Assembly (NCBI GenBank): GCA_025350445.1
Contig: JANXXV010000126.1
Span: 1-18,951, forward strand
Direction: 5' to 3'
Length of the DNA stretch: 18,951 bases
Source of the DNA: Bryobacteraceae bacterium
GTDB lineage: Bacteria; Acidobacteriota; Terriglobia; Bryobacterales; Bryobacteraceae
The notes beneath the pieces are model-generated. The model ran no database searches. It worked only from the letters and a program-made list of their open reading frames with translations, and had not been told where the DNA came from. How positions within the stretch are numbered: position 1 is the stretch's first letter; every line of letters starts with the position of its first letter. Below, in pieces: positions 7,117 through 14,520 of this stretch. A program made the translations under genes and the position numbers.

Positions 7117-8472
7117 GTGAACGTAGTTCTTGTTTCCACCTACGACCTGGGCCATCAGCCCTTCGGAATCGCCTCGCCCGCCGCCTGGCTGAAGGCCGCG
7201 GGACATCAAGTCACGTGCGTGGATCTAGCCCTCGGGGCGCTTCCGTCACTTCCCATTCGAGAGGCGAACGTGGTGGCCTTGTGGCTGCCTATGCACACGG
7301 CTACCCGCCTGGCCGTCAAAGTCATTGGGAGCGTGAAGCTGCTGAATCCCTCCGCTCGCCTCTGCTGTTACGGCCTCTATGCGCCGATGAACGCCGAATA
7401 CCTGCGCAGCCTTGGCGTCGAAACGATCCTCGGCGGCGAGTTCGAACAGGGACTGCTCGATCTGGCGAGCGGGGCAAGACCCGGCCCCAGCGTCCCGCTT
7501 GACCGCCTGCAATTCGTGCCCCCTGATCGCAGCGGCCTCCCCGGCCTCTCCCGGTACAGCAAGCTGCGCATCAACGGAGCGGAGAAGCGAGTTGGTTACA
7601 CCGAATCCAGCCGCGGCTGCAAACATCTCTGCCGCCACTGCCCGGTAGTTCCGGTGTACAACGGCGTTTTTCGGGTAGTGCAAGCCGACGTAGTTCTGGA
7701 AGACGTCCGGCGCCAAGTGGCCGCGGGCGCGGAGCACATCACCTTTGGCGATCCCGATTTCTTCAACGGTCCAACGCATGCCAGGCGCATCGTCGAAGCG
7801 ATGCACGCCGAATTCCCATGCGTCACCTACGACGCCACTATCAAGATCGAACACCTGCGTAACCACGGGCAATTGCTGCCCGTCCTGCGCGACACCGGAT
7901 GCCTGTTCGTCATCACCGCGGTGGAGTCGGTAGAAGATGAAGTTCTGCGCAAGCTCGATAAAGGACACACCCGGCAGCACTTCATCGAAGTAGTGAACGA
8001 GTTCCGCAGCCTGGGCCTCACGCTGGTTCCGACGTTCATCCCATTCACTCCGTGGACCACGCACTCCGGCTACAGCGATCTGCTGCGCACGATCCTCGAA
8101 CTCGATCTGATTGAAAGCGTTAGCCCGATTCAGCTTGCACTGCGCCTGCTGATTCCGGCCGGATCGCGCTTACTCGAACTATCAGAGATCCGCGAACGGG
8201 CGGGCGAGTTCGATCAGGCAGCACTGCTCCATAGATGGAAGCACGCCGACCCCGCCGTGGACGGCTTGGCGGAACGTGTCCTGCGACTGGTAAACACCGA
8301 ACAGCGCGAGCGCACTCCACGCCGTGAAGTTTTCGGCAAGATTTGGGAAACCGCGAACGGCGTACCCATTTACGAAGACTTCGATCTGATGCCTCGCGCC
8401 ACCATCCCCTATATGGATGAGCCCTGGTTTTGTTGAGCAGAACCAACCGAAGAGCAGTTAGCTCTTGTGTAA
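7117..8472 (+). CDS. CUAEP-tail radical SAM selenoprotein (in-frame TGA at 8434-8436 read as Sec)
   Basis: Residues 1-115 resemble a cobalamin-binding-like domain (MNVVLVSTYDLGHQPFG start, AAWLKAAGHQVTCVD). Cys168, Cys172 and Cys175 in SRGCKHLCRHCP form the CxxxCxxC motif that ligates the 4Fe-4S cluster and S-adenosylmethionine; GAEHITFGDPDFFNGP continues the barrel. The tail reads DEPWFC, then TGA, then AEPTEEQLALV and TAA, so with Sec at position 440 the protein is 451 residues and carries CUAEP. I recall a radical SAM family named for this CUAEP/CCAEP tail, in which Cys replaces Sec in some members. The GTG start at 7117 fits the conserved N-terminus; no good Shine-Dalgarno sequence is visible. 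A SECIS-like hairpin follows the TGA. The reaction is unknown. Normal gene callers would end the CDS at 8436. Confidence 0.88.
8437..8466 (+). promoter_or_regulatory. Bacterial SECIS-like hairpin for selenocysteine insertion
   Basis: After the TGA come 13 bases and then AAGAGC (8450-8455), loop AGTTA (8456-8460) and GCTCTT (8461-8466): a perfect 6-bp stem. The apical loop begins 19 bases after the TGA and has G as its second base. Both agree with the bacterial SECIS rules as I remember them (loop about 16-37 nt from UGA, G in the first two loop positions). In this system SelB binds the loop and delivers Sec-tRNA to the UGA. The hairpin lies inside the extended reading frame. It lacks a T tract, so it is a poor terminator. 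Confidence 0.72.
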
Positions 8473-8611
8473 CTGAAGTAAACGCAACGACGCACCAAAG
8501 GCCCCGGGGGGAGGAAGGGGCGCTGACTCTGCCTGACGTGCTTTCGCGATTCAGATGTTGGCGGCCCGATCTTGAACCGCACCGGACCTTCTCAACCCAG
8601 GATTTACGTTG

Positions 8612-8920
8612 ATGGATTTTGGGCAATATACTCCACATGAAAAAGAGAGTGGCCTCGTTGCAGGCGATCCCGAGTGCGCCGTTATCACATTTCCACTGGA
8701 GGACATTCGCGATCTGGAGTTGTATCAATTCAGCTTTCAGAATGGGATTGCCGATCTTTGGCCGGATAGAGCGGAGCATGGGTTTCGGTTGAAGGTTTGG
8801 CCCTGCTACGGCATCGCGGGGCGGCTACATGCCGGCAAAGCGCGGATCGAATTTGTAACGGCACCCGCCGTGAACTCCGCACTCTTTGCGCCGAAGGCGG
8901 CACCCGGCATAAGATCGTAA
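8612..8920 (+). CDS. Hypothetical protein, about 102 residues
   Basis: The ATG at 8612 is preceded by AGGA (8599-8602), a ribosome-binding site at a reasonable distance of 9 bases. The product is soluble-looking, with no signal peptide or membrane helix; segments include ECAVITFPLEDIRDLELYQF and GFRLKVWPCYGIAGRLHAGK. I do not recognise the family. A long antisense frame overlaps it, but that one looks like a shadow. It lies 139 bases after the selenoprotein gene on the same strand, so a functional tie is possible but unproven. It could also be a spurious frame. Confidence 0.4.
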   Translation: MDFGQYTPHEKESGLVAGDPECAVITFPLEDIRDLELYQFSFQNGIADLWPDRAEHGFRLKVWPCYGIAGRLHAGKARIEFVTAPAVNSALFAPKAAPGIRS

Positions 8921-8974
8921 GATAACGGTTCTCAGCAGGCGGGCCTTTGTCGTTTCGGGCGGCGGGTTCATACA

Positions 8975-10177
8975 GTGGCGTTCACCTTAAACAGCCTCCA
9001 TCACGATGCCATGCGAGACGGGAATGCGACCGGGACACCACTGATCCGCTACGGCGCGGCAGTGATAGCCGTCGCTCTGGCATGCCTCGTCCGGCTGATT
9101 CTGACCCTACCTCTCGGCCAGGAATTCCCTTTTTTCCTCTTCGTTCTGGCGGTTGTATTTTCGGCGGTTTTCGGCGGGAGAGGACCCGGGCTTGCCGCAA
9201 CCGCTCTGAGCGCCGCCATAGTCGACTTCATTTTCATTGAACCCGAATTCAGTTTCATTCCCGCTCACAGCGCCGATACCACGCGGATCATCCTGTTTGT
9301 GGCATTGGGCGTTGTCATCACGCTGGTGGTTGATCGCCTAAGACTGGCGAACGAAGGCCTTCGCCGCTTCGCGCAGGCATCAGGACAGGCGAACCTCCGC
9401 TTGCAGTCCAGTGAGCACGAATCGGTGCAGGCCAATGAACAATTGCAGCGCAGCCAGGACCAGATGACACAAGCGATCGCACGCTTGAAACAGTCCAATG
9501 ACGATCTACAGAAGTTTGCCTATTCGGTATCTCACGATCTGCAAACGCCCATCCGGACGATTGGGGCATTCCGCCAGCTTCTCACCCGGAAGTATCAAGG
9601 CAGACTGGACAAAGAGGCCGACGAATTACTTACCCACATCGACGGCGGCCTGGGGCGCATGAACGCACTGGTTCACGATCTGCTCGAGTACTCGAAAGTC
9701 ACTCATGTGGATGCCGATTTCTTTACTGAAACCGATTGCAACGAAGTTTTGCGCGGCGTCTTAAAGGACTGCGGGGCGACCGTTCCGGAAGCCAGTGCGA
9801 TTGTCGTCGCGGACCCGCTCCCGACAGTCCAGGCCGATCCGGCGAGATTGTCGCAAGTCTTCATGAATTCGATTGAGAACGGGTTGAAATATCGTTCGGC
9901 TCAACTTCCGAATGTACATATCTCCGCCAAACCCGAAGACGGCCGCTGGGTGTTCTCGGTGAAGGACAACGAAATCGGTTTTGATATGGCTTATGCCGGG
10001 CGCATCTTCACGCCATTCGAGCGGCTTCATGGCGCGGGCTCCCGATACCAGGGCAGCGGTATTGGGCTGGCGATCGTGAAGCGGATCGTTGAGCGGCACG
10101 GCGGAACCATTTGGGCCGAATCCGAGACCGGCGCCGGATCTACTTTTTATTTCACGATTCCGGCCTCTAAAACGTAG
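8975..10177 (+). CDS. Membrane sensor histidine kinase (DUF4118-type membrane domain, HisKA, HATPase_c)
   Basis: A 400-residue protein. Residues 22-118 hold about four hydrophobic helices with a VFGGRGPGLAAT loop, like the KdpD-type DUF4118 membrane region. Residues 120-180 are a coiled-coil-like linker (QSSEHESVQANEQLQ). The H box has His187 (FAYSVSHDLQTPIRTI) as the autophosphorylation site. The ATPase domain has an N box (NSIENGLKY, residues 298-306), an F box (FTPFERLH) and a G2 box (GSGIGLAIVKRI). The G1 box reads DNEIGFD instead of the usual DNGIGFD: Glu333, codon GAA at 9971-9973. The GTG at 8975 is the longest start; ATG 9011 is an alternative that keeps all helices. A receiver gene follows and is the natural partner. 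The signal is unknown. Confidence 0.88.
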   Translation: MAFTLNSLHHDAMRDGNATGTPLIRYGAAVIAVALACLVRLILTLPLGQEFPFFLFVLAVVFSAVFGGRGPGLAATALSAAIVDFIFIEPEFSFIPAHSADTTRIILFVALGVVITLVVDRLRLANEGLRRFAQASGQANLRLQSSEHESVQANEQLQRSQDQMTQAIARLKQSNDDLQKFAYSVSHDLQTPIRTIGAFRQLLTRKYQGRLDKEADELLTHIDGGLGRMNALVHDLLEYSKVTHVDADFFTETDCNEVLRGVLKDCGATVPEASAIVVADPLPTVQADPARLSQVFMNSIENGLKYRSAQLPNVHISAKPEDGRWVFSVKDNEIGFDMAYAGRIFTPFERLHGAGSRYQGSGIGLAIVKRIVERHGGTIWAESETGAGSTFYFTIPASKT

Positions 10178-10337
10178 CCTCGTTTCAGGAAACAACCTGC
10201 CAGCCGGCGCGTCTAACAATTAGAAATAGCCGCCGCCGAGTACTATGTAATTTTTCGGTAGAGAAGAACTTCTTTGTTGAGTATTGGGTTATTAAACCAG
10301 CCAGAACTAACCAGGCTGGTAATTCCGCGAGGAGCCG
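10178..10337 (+). promoter_or_regulatory. AT-richer leader of the receiver gene with an inverted repeat
   Basis: This 160-base gap is clearly richer in A and T than the flanking genes. ACCAGCC (10296-10302) and GGCTGGT (10314-10320) form a perfect 7-bp inverted repeat around an 11-base loop, close before the receiver start. GAGGAG at 10329-10334 is a strong ribosome-binding site only three bases from the ATG at 10338. The repeat may be an operator or an RNA hairpin affecting translation. A convincing -35/-10 pair was not found. Confidence 0.35.
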
Positions 10338-10853
10338 ATGTTCCGAATCTTAGTCGTAGACGACAATCCGACCATCGTTTCTCTGCTTCGGGAAACGATG
10401 AAAGATCTGAAACAACGGCACTCTATTTATGACTTGGAAGATGGTTTAGCGGCGCTCGACTTCTTAGCCCGCCGCGATCAGTACGCCGGTGCTCCCCGTC
10501 CGGATTTGATCTTGCTAAGTATGAACCTGCAATACGTGAGCGGGCTGGATGTACTGCGCCGGGTCAAGGCCGATCCTGAACTGCGCAGCATTCCGGTGAT
10601 CGTCTTATCTTCGTCCGTAAATCCGGCGGAGGTACGCAAGGCATATGACTCACAAGCGAACTGTTACCTGCGGAAGCCGTCCGATCTGGAACGGACCTGC
10701 CTGCTGGTTCAGACAATAAAGACGCTTTGGATGGATTTTGCCTTCATCCCGCCGAGCCGGACGAAAACCGTGTTAGAGAATGGCTTCCGAAATGAAGTGG
10801 GCGCGGAAGACGTGTTGGCGGTTTCCCAGCGGCCGGCTGTAGTCACCGCCTAG
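10338..10853 (+). CDS. CheY-like receiver protein lacking the phosphoacceptor aspartate
   Basis: A 171-residue single receiver domain (residues 1-130) with a tail of about 40 residues and no output domain, similar in size to Rcp1-type response regulators. FRILVVDDNPTI supplies the Asp8/Asp9 metal site, VIVLSSS the Ser/Thr switch and NCYLRKPSDL the conserved Lys113. The phosphorylation site, normally LILLDLNLP, reads LILLSMNLQ: Ser61 (AGT) replaces Asp. It therefore should not accept phosphate in the ordinary way and may be a constitutive or protein-binding pseudo-receiver. Its gene follows a histidine kinase with an unusual G1 box after 160 bases. The start is supported by the GAGGAG ribosome-binding site. 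Confidence 0.88.
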   Translation: MFRILVVDDNPTIVSLLRETMKDLKQRHSIYDLEDGLAALDFLARRDQYAGAPRPDLILLSMNLQYVSGLDVLRRVKADPELRSIPVIVLSSSVNPAEVRKAYDSQANCYLRKPSDLERTCLLVQTIKTLWMDFAFIPPSRTKTVLENGFRNEVGAEDVLAVSQRPAVVTA

Positions 10854-11234
10854 AATCACAAATCCGGCGAATTTCTTTTTGAGTAATACGATCCATAAGT
10901 TGCGGCCGCAGCGGAATTTGACGCCTGCCCACGGGCTTTGGGGTTATGCGTCCGGAATGGGCGTGACTCGGAACGCCACGAGTATTCCGGCTCACGAACG
11001 CGAGAAGACAAGCGGAAGACGGCACCTTTGAGATTATCCCCGCCAAAAATCATTGGCCGCCGATTCACGCCGATGAACGCGGATGGCATGGCCCGTCCAG
11101 CTATTTCCTCGAAACCGCAGTAGCTTACGAATCCGGCGTGCTCATCATCCTGGTTACTCCCGGTTCTTCGAAAGCGGAAGTCGATGGAGCAGTTATTAAC
11201 GGGCGGGCGTTTCTAACTACAATAGGAAGACCCC
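10854..11234. other. 381-base intergenic region without a supported gene
   Basis: A frame open from about 10966 to 11234 lacks a suitable start and resembles no family I know. An imperfect inverted repeat, CGTGACTCGGAA (10962-10973) against TTCCGGCTCACG (10985-10996), with one mismatch and one G-U pair, could form a 12-bp hairpin and might end the receiver transcript, but no T tract follows. Near 11050-11085 lies CCGATTCACGCCGATGAACG, similar to short intergenic repeats I have seen in Acidobacteria and Planctomycetes. AGGAA at 11224-11228 is the ribosome-binding site of the next gene. Confidence 0.5.
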
Positions 11235-11846
11235 ATGCGAGCCGTGATCACAGAAAGCGATGTTCCTCTCTCAGGAGAATTGAAGATCGCGATCGGCGCC
11301 ATCGTCACCCCCTCTGCCCGCGACCTTGCCCGCAGCCGGGGCGTCGCCCTGACTGAGGTGTCGAAAGACCAGATGATCACCACGGCCCCCGCGGAGCAAA
11401 CCATCGCCATCGGCGCGGACCATGGAGGCTATGCCCTTAAGGAAGCCCTCAAGCCAATCTTTGCCGAACACAACCTGCAGCTTATCGACGTAGGCGTGCA
11501 TGAAGAAAAGCCGGCTGACTATCCCGATATAGCCGAAAAGGCGGCGCTGATCATCACGTCGGGCAAGGCTACGCGCGGCGTGCTGATCGACGGAGCGGGC
11601 ATTGGTTCCTCGATAGCAGCGAACAAGGTTCCAGGCATCCGGGCGGCCCTGTGCTATGATAAGGTATCAGCTCGAAATAGCCGGGAACACAATGATTCTA
11701 ATGTGCTTACACTGGGCAGTCGGCTCTTGACCCAGTCCCAGGCCGAAGAGGTCTTGCGCGTCTGGCTGACAACGCCGTTCGGCGGCGGGCGCCACTTGAC
11801 CCGCGTGCAAAAAATCCTGGAAATAGAGCGGCGGTATTCAAAGTGA
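11235..11846 (+). CDS. rpiB: RpiB/LacAB-family sugar-phosphate isomerase with N-terminal extension
   Basis: Residues 55-203 form an RpiB fold: [48 protein letters not shown] and [17 protein letters not shown]. The family interconverts ribose 5-phosphate and ribulose 5-phosphate, or related sugars. The position of the catalytic Cys in E. coli RpiB (CGTGIG) is Asp119 here (DGAGIG), so chemistry or substrate may differ. The first 54 residues are extra compared with about 150-residue RpiB proteins and include [19 protein letters not shown], a segment I associate with bacterial-microcompartment enzymes. The ATG at 11235 is preceded by AGGAAG. It overlaps deoC by GTGA. The isomerase-aldolase pair is the hallmark of sugar-phosphate-utilising microcompartments, but no shell gene is in this window. 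Confidence 0.82.
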   Translation: MRAVITESDVPLSGELKIAIGAIVTPSARDLARSRGVALTEVSKDQMITTAPAEQTIAIGADHGGYALKEALKPIFAEHNLQLIDVGVHEEKPADYPDIAEKAALIITSGKATRGVLIDGAGIGSSIAANKVPGIRAALCYDKVSARNSREHNDSNVLTLGSRLLTQSQAEEVLRVWLTTPFGGGRHLTRVQKILEIERRYSK

Positions 11847-12748
11847 CATCCACCGAACTGGACCAACTGGTTGCCGAAATCGGCGAAGAAATCCTGAACC
11901 GGCTTGGCGGCCCGCGATTTTCCAAGGCTGAAGGGCTCAATATTCCAGACTTGGTCTGCCCGGGTTGCAAAGGCCGCTGCCCGCAAACCTGCGCCAGGAA
12001 GACGAACCAGATCGTCGCCGCTGGCGCCGACCGCGTCTCAGCGAGCGACAAGACCACCAAGATCGACCCCGCGATAGCCGGCTTGATCGACCATACAATT
12101 CTGCGCGCGGATGCCACCCGGGACGACATCGTCAGGATCTGCCAGGAAGCCCGCAAATACTCGTTCGCCAGCGTTTGCGTCAATCCATACTGGGTGCCTC
12201 TGGTGGCGCGCCAATTGGCCGGCTCGCCAGTGAAAGTGTGCACGGTCATCGGATTCCCGCTGGGCGCGACCACCACGGAAATCAAGCGCGCCGAAGCCGA
12301 AGCCGCCATCCGTGTAGGCGCGCAGGAAATCGACATGGTGATCAACGTCGGCGCGCTCAAATCCGGCGACCAGGAGACTGTTAAGCTCGATATTCAGGCA
12401 GTGGCCGATGCCAGCCACAAAGGCGGCGCAATCGTGAAGGTCATCATCGAGACTGCCCTTCTGGACGACAATCAGAAAGCGGTAGCCTGTACCCTGGCGA
12501 AACTGGCTGGAGCGGACTTCGTCAAGACTTCCACCGGCTTCGCCGCCGGTGGTGCGACCGTGCACGATGTGGCATTGATGCGGAGCATTGCCGGCCCCGA
12601 CATAGGCGTGAAGGCATCAGGCGGAATCCGCACGTTGGACGACGTCCGGAAGATGACGGCGGCCGGGGCGACGCGGATCGGCGCCAGCGCCAGCGTGAAA
12701 ATTGCGGAAGCCGCGGCAAGCCCGGCCGGAGTGCCTTCCGCATACTGA
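11843..12748 (+). CDS. deoC: Deoxyribose-phosphate aldolase with microcompartment-type N-terminal extension
   Basis: DeoC splits 2-deoxyribose 5-phosphate into glyceraldehyde 3-phosphate and acetaldehyde. Active-site residues are Asp164 (EIDMVINVG), Lys199 (IVKVIIE) and the Schiff-base Lys228 (DFVKTSTGF); [10 protein letters not shown] forms the phosphate site. About 75 residues precede the usual start of the fold. Residues 4-22 ([19 protein letters not shown]) make an amphipathic helix like those that target enzymes into microcompartments. Then Cys39, Cys42, Cys46 and Cys50 form a CxxCxxxCxxxC cluster ([16 protein letters not shown]) that may bind metal. The GTG start at 11843 overlaps the isomerase stop. 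The GTG start is supported by the helix, which would otherwise be lost. Confidence 0.9.
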   Translation: MTSTELDQLVAEIGEEILNRLGGPRFSKAEGLNIPDLVCPGCKGRCPQTCARKTNQIVAAGADRVSASDKTTKIDPAIAGLIDHTILRADATRDDIVRICQEARKYSFASVCVNPYWVPLVARQLAGSPVKVCTVIGFPLGATTTEIKRAEAEAAIRVGAQEIDMVINVGALKSGDQETVKLDIQAVADASHKGGAIVKVIIETALLDDNQKAVACTLAKLAGADFVKTSTGFAAGGATVHDVALMRSIAGPDIGVKASGGIRTLDDVRKMTAAGATRIGASASVKIAEAAASPAGVPSAY

Positions 12749-12759
12749 AAACCGTCCGC

Positions 12760-14520
12760 ATGGCCAACACAACCTCCACACGAAAATCAGCGGTGCGCTT
12801 CAAGGAACGCGCGGAATTGCTTGACTTCCTGCTCGAAGTCTCGGCAACTACGTCCGAGACGCTGGACCTGGACCGGCTGCTTCCAACCCTGGCCGACTTC
12901 ATTGCCCGGGTAATTCCGCACGACCTGTTCGCCATCCTTCTTTACAACGACAAGATGCAGGGCTTGCGAATGCGGTACGCGCGCGGCCATCGCGACGAGG
13001 TGGTTAAGAATGTGACGTTGCAGTTAGGGGAAGGGCTGACGGGCGTTGCCGCCGCCACCCGCCAGACGATTCTGGCGTCAGATGTCCGCTCGGATCCACG
13101 CTACATCAGCACGGTGGATGCGGTCCGCTCGGAGCTTGCCGTCCCGATGGTGGCCCGGGGCAAACTGGTGGGCGTAATCGACCTGCAGTCCACGCGCGAG
13201 AATGCATTCTCCGAGCAGGACGCCGCGCTGCTAAGGCTGCTGGCGGCCCGTGCAGTGGCCTCCATCGACAATGCCCGGCTCTACCAGCGCGTCCAACGCC
13301 AGAACCGGACGTCGAAAATCCTGGCCCATCTGTCGCAGGAGTTCTCATCCATCCTGCAACTCGACGAGTTGCTGAGCAATATCGCCAAGGCCATCCGGGC
13401 GCTGATCAACTACGACGCTTTCAGCATCCTGTTGGTTGATAGCGAGCAGCGGGCGCTGCGGCATCGGTTTAGCGAACGGTACGATCAGCGGGTCCTGCTG
13501 GACAACATTCCGCTGGGAAAGGGAATCACCGGGGCTGCCGCCGTTCAGCGCGAAGTGGTTCGCGTGGAAGACACCCTGGCCGACCCCCGCTACATCGCCT
13601 CGCACCCGGATATCCGTTCGGAGGTCGCCGTGCCGCTGATCGTGCAGGACCGTGTGGTAGGCGTGCTCGATCTGGAAAGCGAGCGTATCGGCTACTTCAC
13701 CGAAGAGCACGTCCGCACACTAACGCTGCTGGCTCCGCAGATTGCCAGCTCGGTTGAGAATGCCCGGTTGTATGAAGAGTTGGCGCAGCGGGAACAGCGC
13801 ATGGAGCAGGATCTCAAAGCCGCGCGCAAAGTGCAGTCGATCCTGCTGCCGCGGGAGGCGCCTGAAATCAGCGGCCTCGAAATCTCAATCGGCCTCCGTC
13901 CGGCGCGGGAAATCAGCGGCGACCTTTACGACTTCTTCGATCATGACGACGACTACGCGCTGATCGCGTTCGGCGATTCCAGTGGAAAAGGCGCGGCCGC
14001 CGCATTGTACGGCGCGCTGGTAAGCGGGCTTCTACGGACACTCGCTCCGCGCATGAACCGGCCGGCACAGTTGATGCGCCGCCTAAACGAGTCGCTGCTG
14101 GAACGGAAGGTGGATGCGCAGTACGTGACGCTGCTGCTGCTGCACTGGGACAAGAAGTTCCACGAACTGACGCTGGCCAACGCCGGCTCGATCCCGCCGA
14201 TGCTCTGCCGCAACGGCGAACGTGTTAAGACCAAGATTGAAGGCGTGCCGCTGGGACTGCTGGACGATCGCGAATATGACGAAGTGACCATCAAGACCGA
14301 GCCCGGCGATGTTTTCCTGCTTTACTCGGACGGCATTCAGGACCAGACCAATCCGGCCGGCGAGGAATACGGCGGCTCGCGCATTTTTAAGGTGGTGGCG
14401 GTTAATGCCGCGCGATCCACCAAGCAGATTGTGGACGCGGTGTTGGCCGACATCGACAAATGGACCGCGGGCGGCCCTATGTCCGACGATCAGACGCTCA
14501 TCGCCTTGAAAGTAACTTAA
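12760..14520 (+). CDS. GAF-GAF-PP2C (RsbU/SpoIIE-type) serine phosphatase
   Basis: A 586-residue protein. GAF domain 1 covers about residues 20-180 (DLFAILLYNDK, LGEGLTGVAAATRQT, ELAVPMVARGKLVGVIDLQS). GAF domain 2 covers about 195-340 with a near-repeat of the same pattern (GKGITGAAAVQREVV, EVAVPLIVQDRVVGVLDLES). A linker helix (REQRMEQDLKAARKVQSILL) leads to a PP2C-like catalytic domain with REISGDLYDFF, IAFGDSSGKGAAAALYG, LLYSDGIQDQTN and SDDQTLIALKV, which supply the metal-binding aspartates. Such enzymes dephosphorylate anti-sigma-factor antagonists in partner-switching stress control; GAF domains sense small ligands. No anti-sigma gene is next to it. It begins 11 bases after deoC and its stop overlaps the lysA start by one base (TAATG), so it is in the same operon. 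Confidence 0.92.
   Translation: MANTTSTRKSAVRFKERAELLDFLLEVSATTSETLDLDRLLPTLADFIARVIPHDLFAILLYNDKMQGLRMRYARGHRDEVVKNVTLQLGEGLTGVAAATRQTILASDVRSDPRYISTVDAVRSELAVPMVARGKLVGVIDLQSTRENAFSEQDAALLRLLAARAVASIDNARLYQRVQRQNRTSKILAHLSQEFSSILQLDELLSNIAKAIRALINYDAFSILLVDSEQRALRHRFSERYDQRVLLDNIPLGKGITGAAAVQREVVRVEDTLADPRYIASHPDIRSEVAVPLIVQDRVVGVLDLESERIGYFTEEHVRTLTLLAPQIASSVENARLYEELAQREQRMEQDLKAARKVQSILLPREAPEISGLEISIGLRPAREISGDLYDFFDHDDDYALIAFGDSSGKGAAAALYGALVSGLLRTLAPRMNRPAQLMRRLNESLLERKVDAQYVTLLLLHWDKKFHELTLANAGSIPPMLCRNGERVKTKIEGVPLGLLDDREYDEVTIKTEPGDVFLLYSDGIQDQTNPAGEEYGGSRIFKVVAVNAARSTKQIVDAVLADIDKWTAGGPMSDDQTLIALKVT

Noticed and set aside
7246..8064. 272-codon minus-strand open frame
   Set aside because: It is fully antisense to the radical SAM gene with its CxxxCxxC motif; the composition is typical of a shadow frame in GC-rich DNA.
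8450..8466. Reading the hairpin after the radical SAM TGA as a transcription terminator
   Set aside because: No T tract follows, and the hairpin lies inside a continuing frame encoding AEP at SECIS spacing.
8120..8779. 219-codon minus-strand open frame across the end of the selenoprotein gene
   Set aside because: It overlaps the conserved tail and the hypothetical gene antisense, and has an Arg/Ser-rich, motif-free product.
10966..11234. Open frame of about 90 codons before the RpiB-like gene
   Set aside because: There is no suitable start codon until GTG 11138, no ribosome-binding site and no recognisable family; part matches a common intergenic repeat style.
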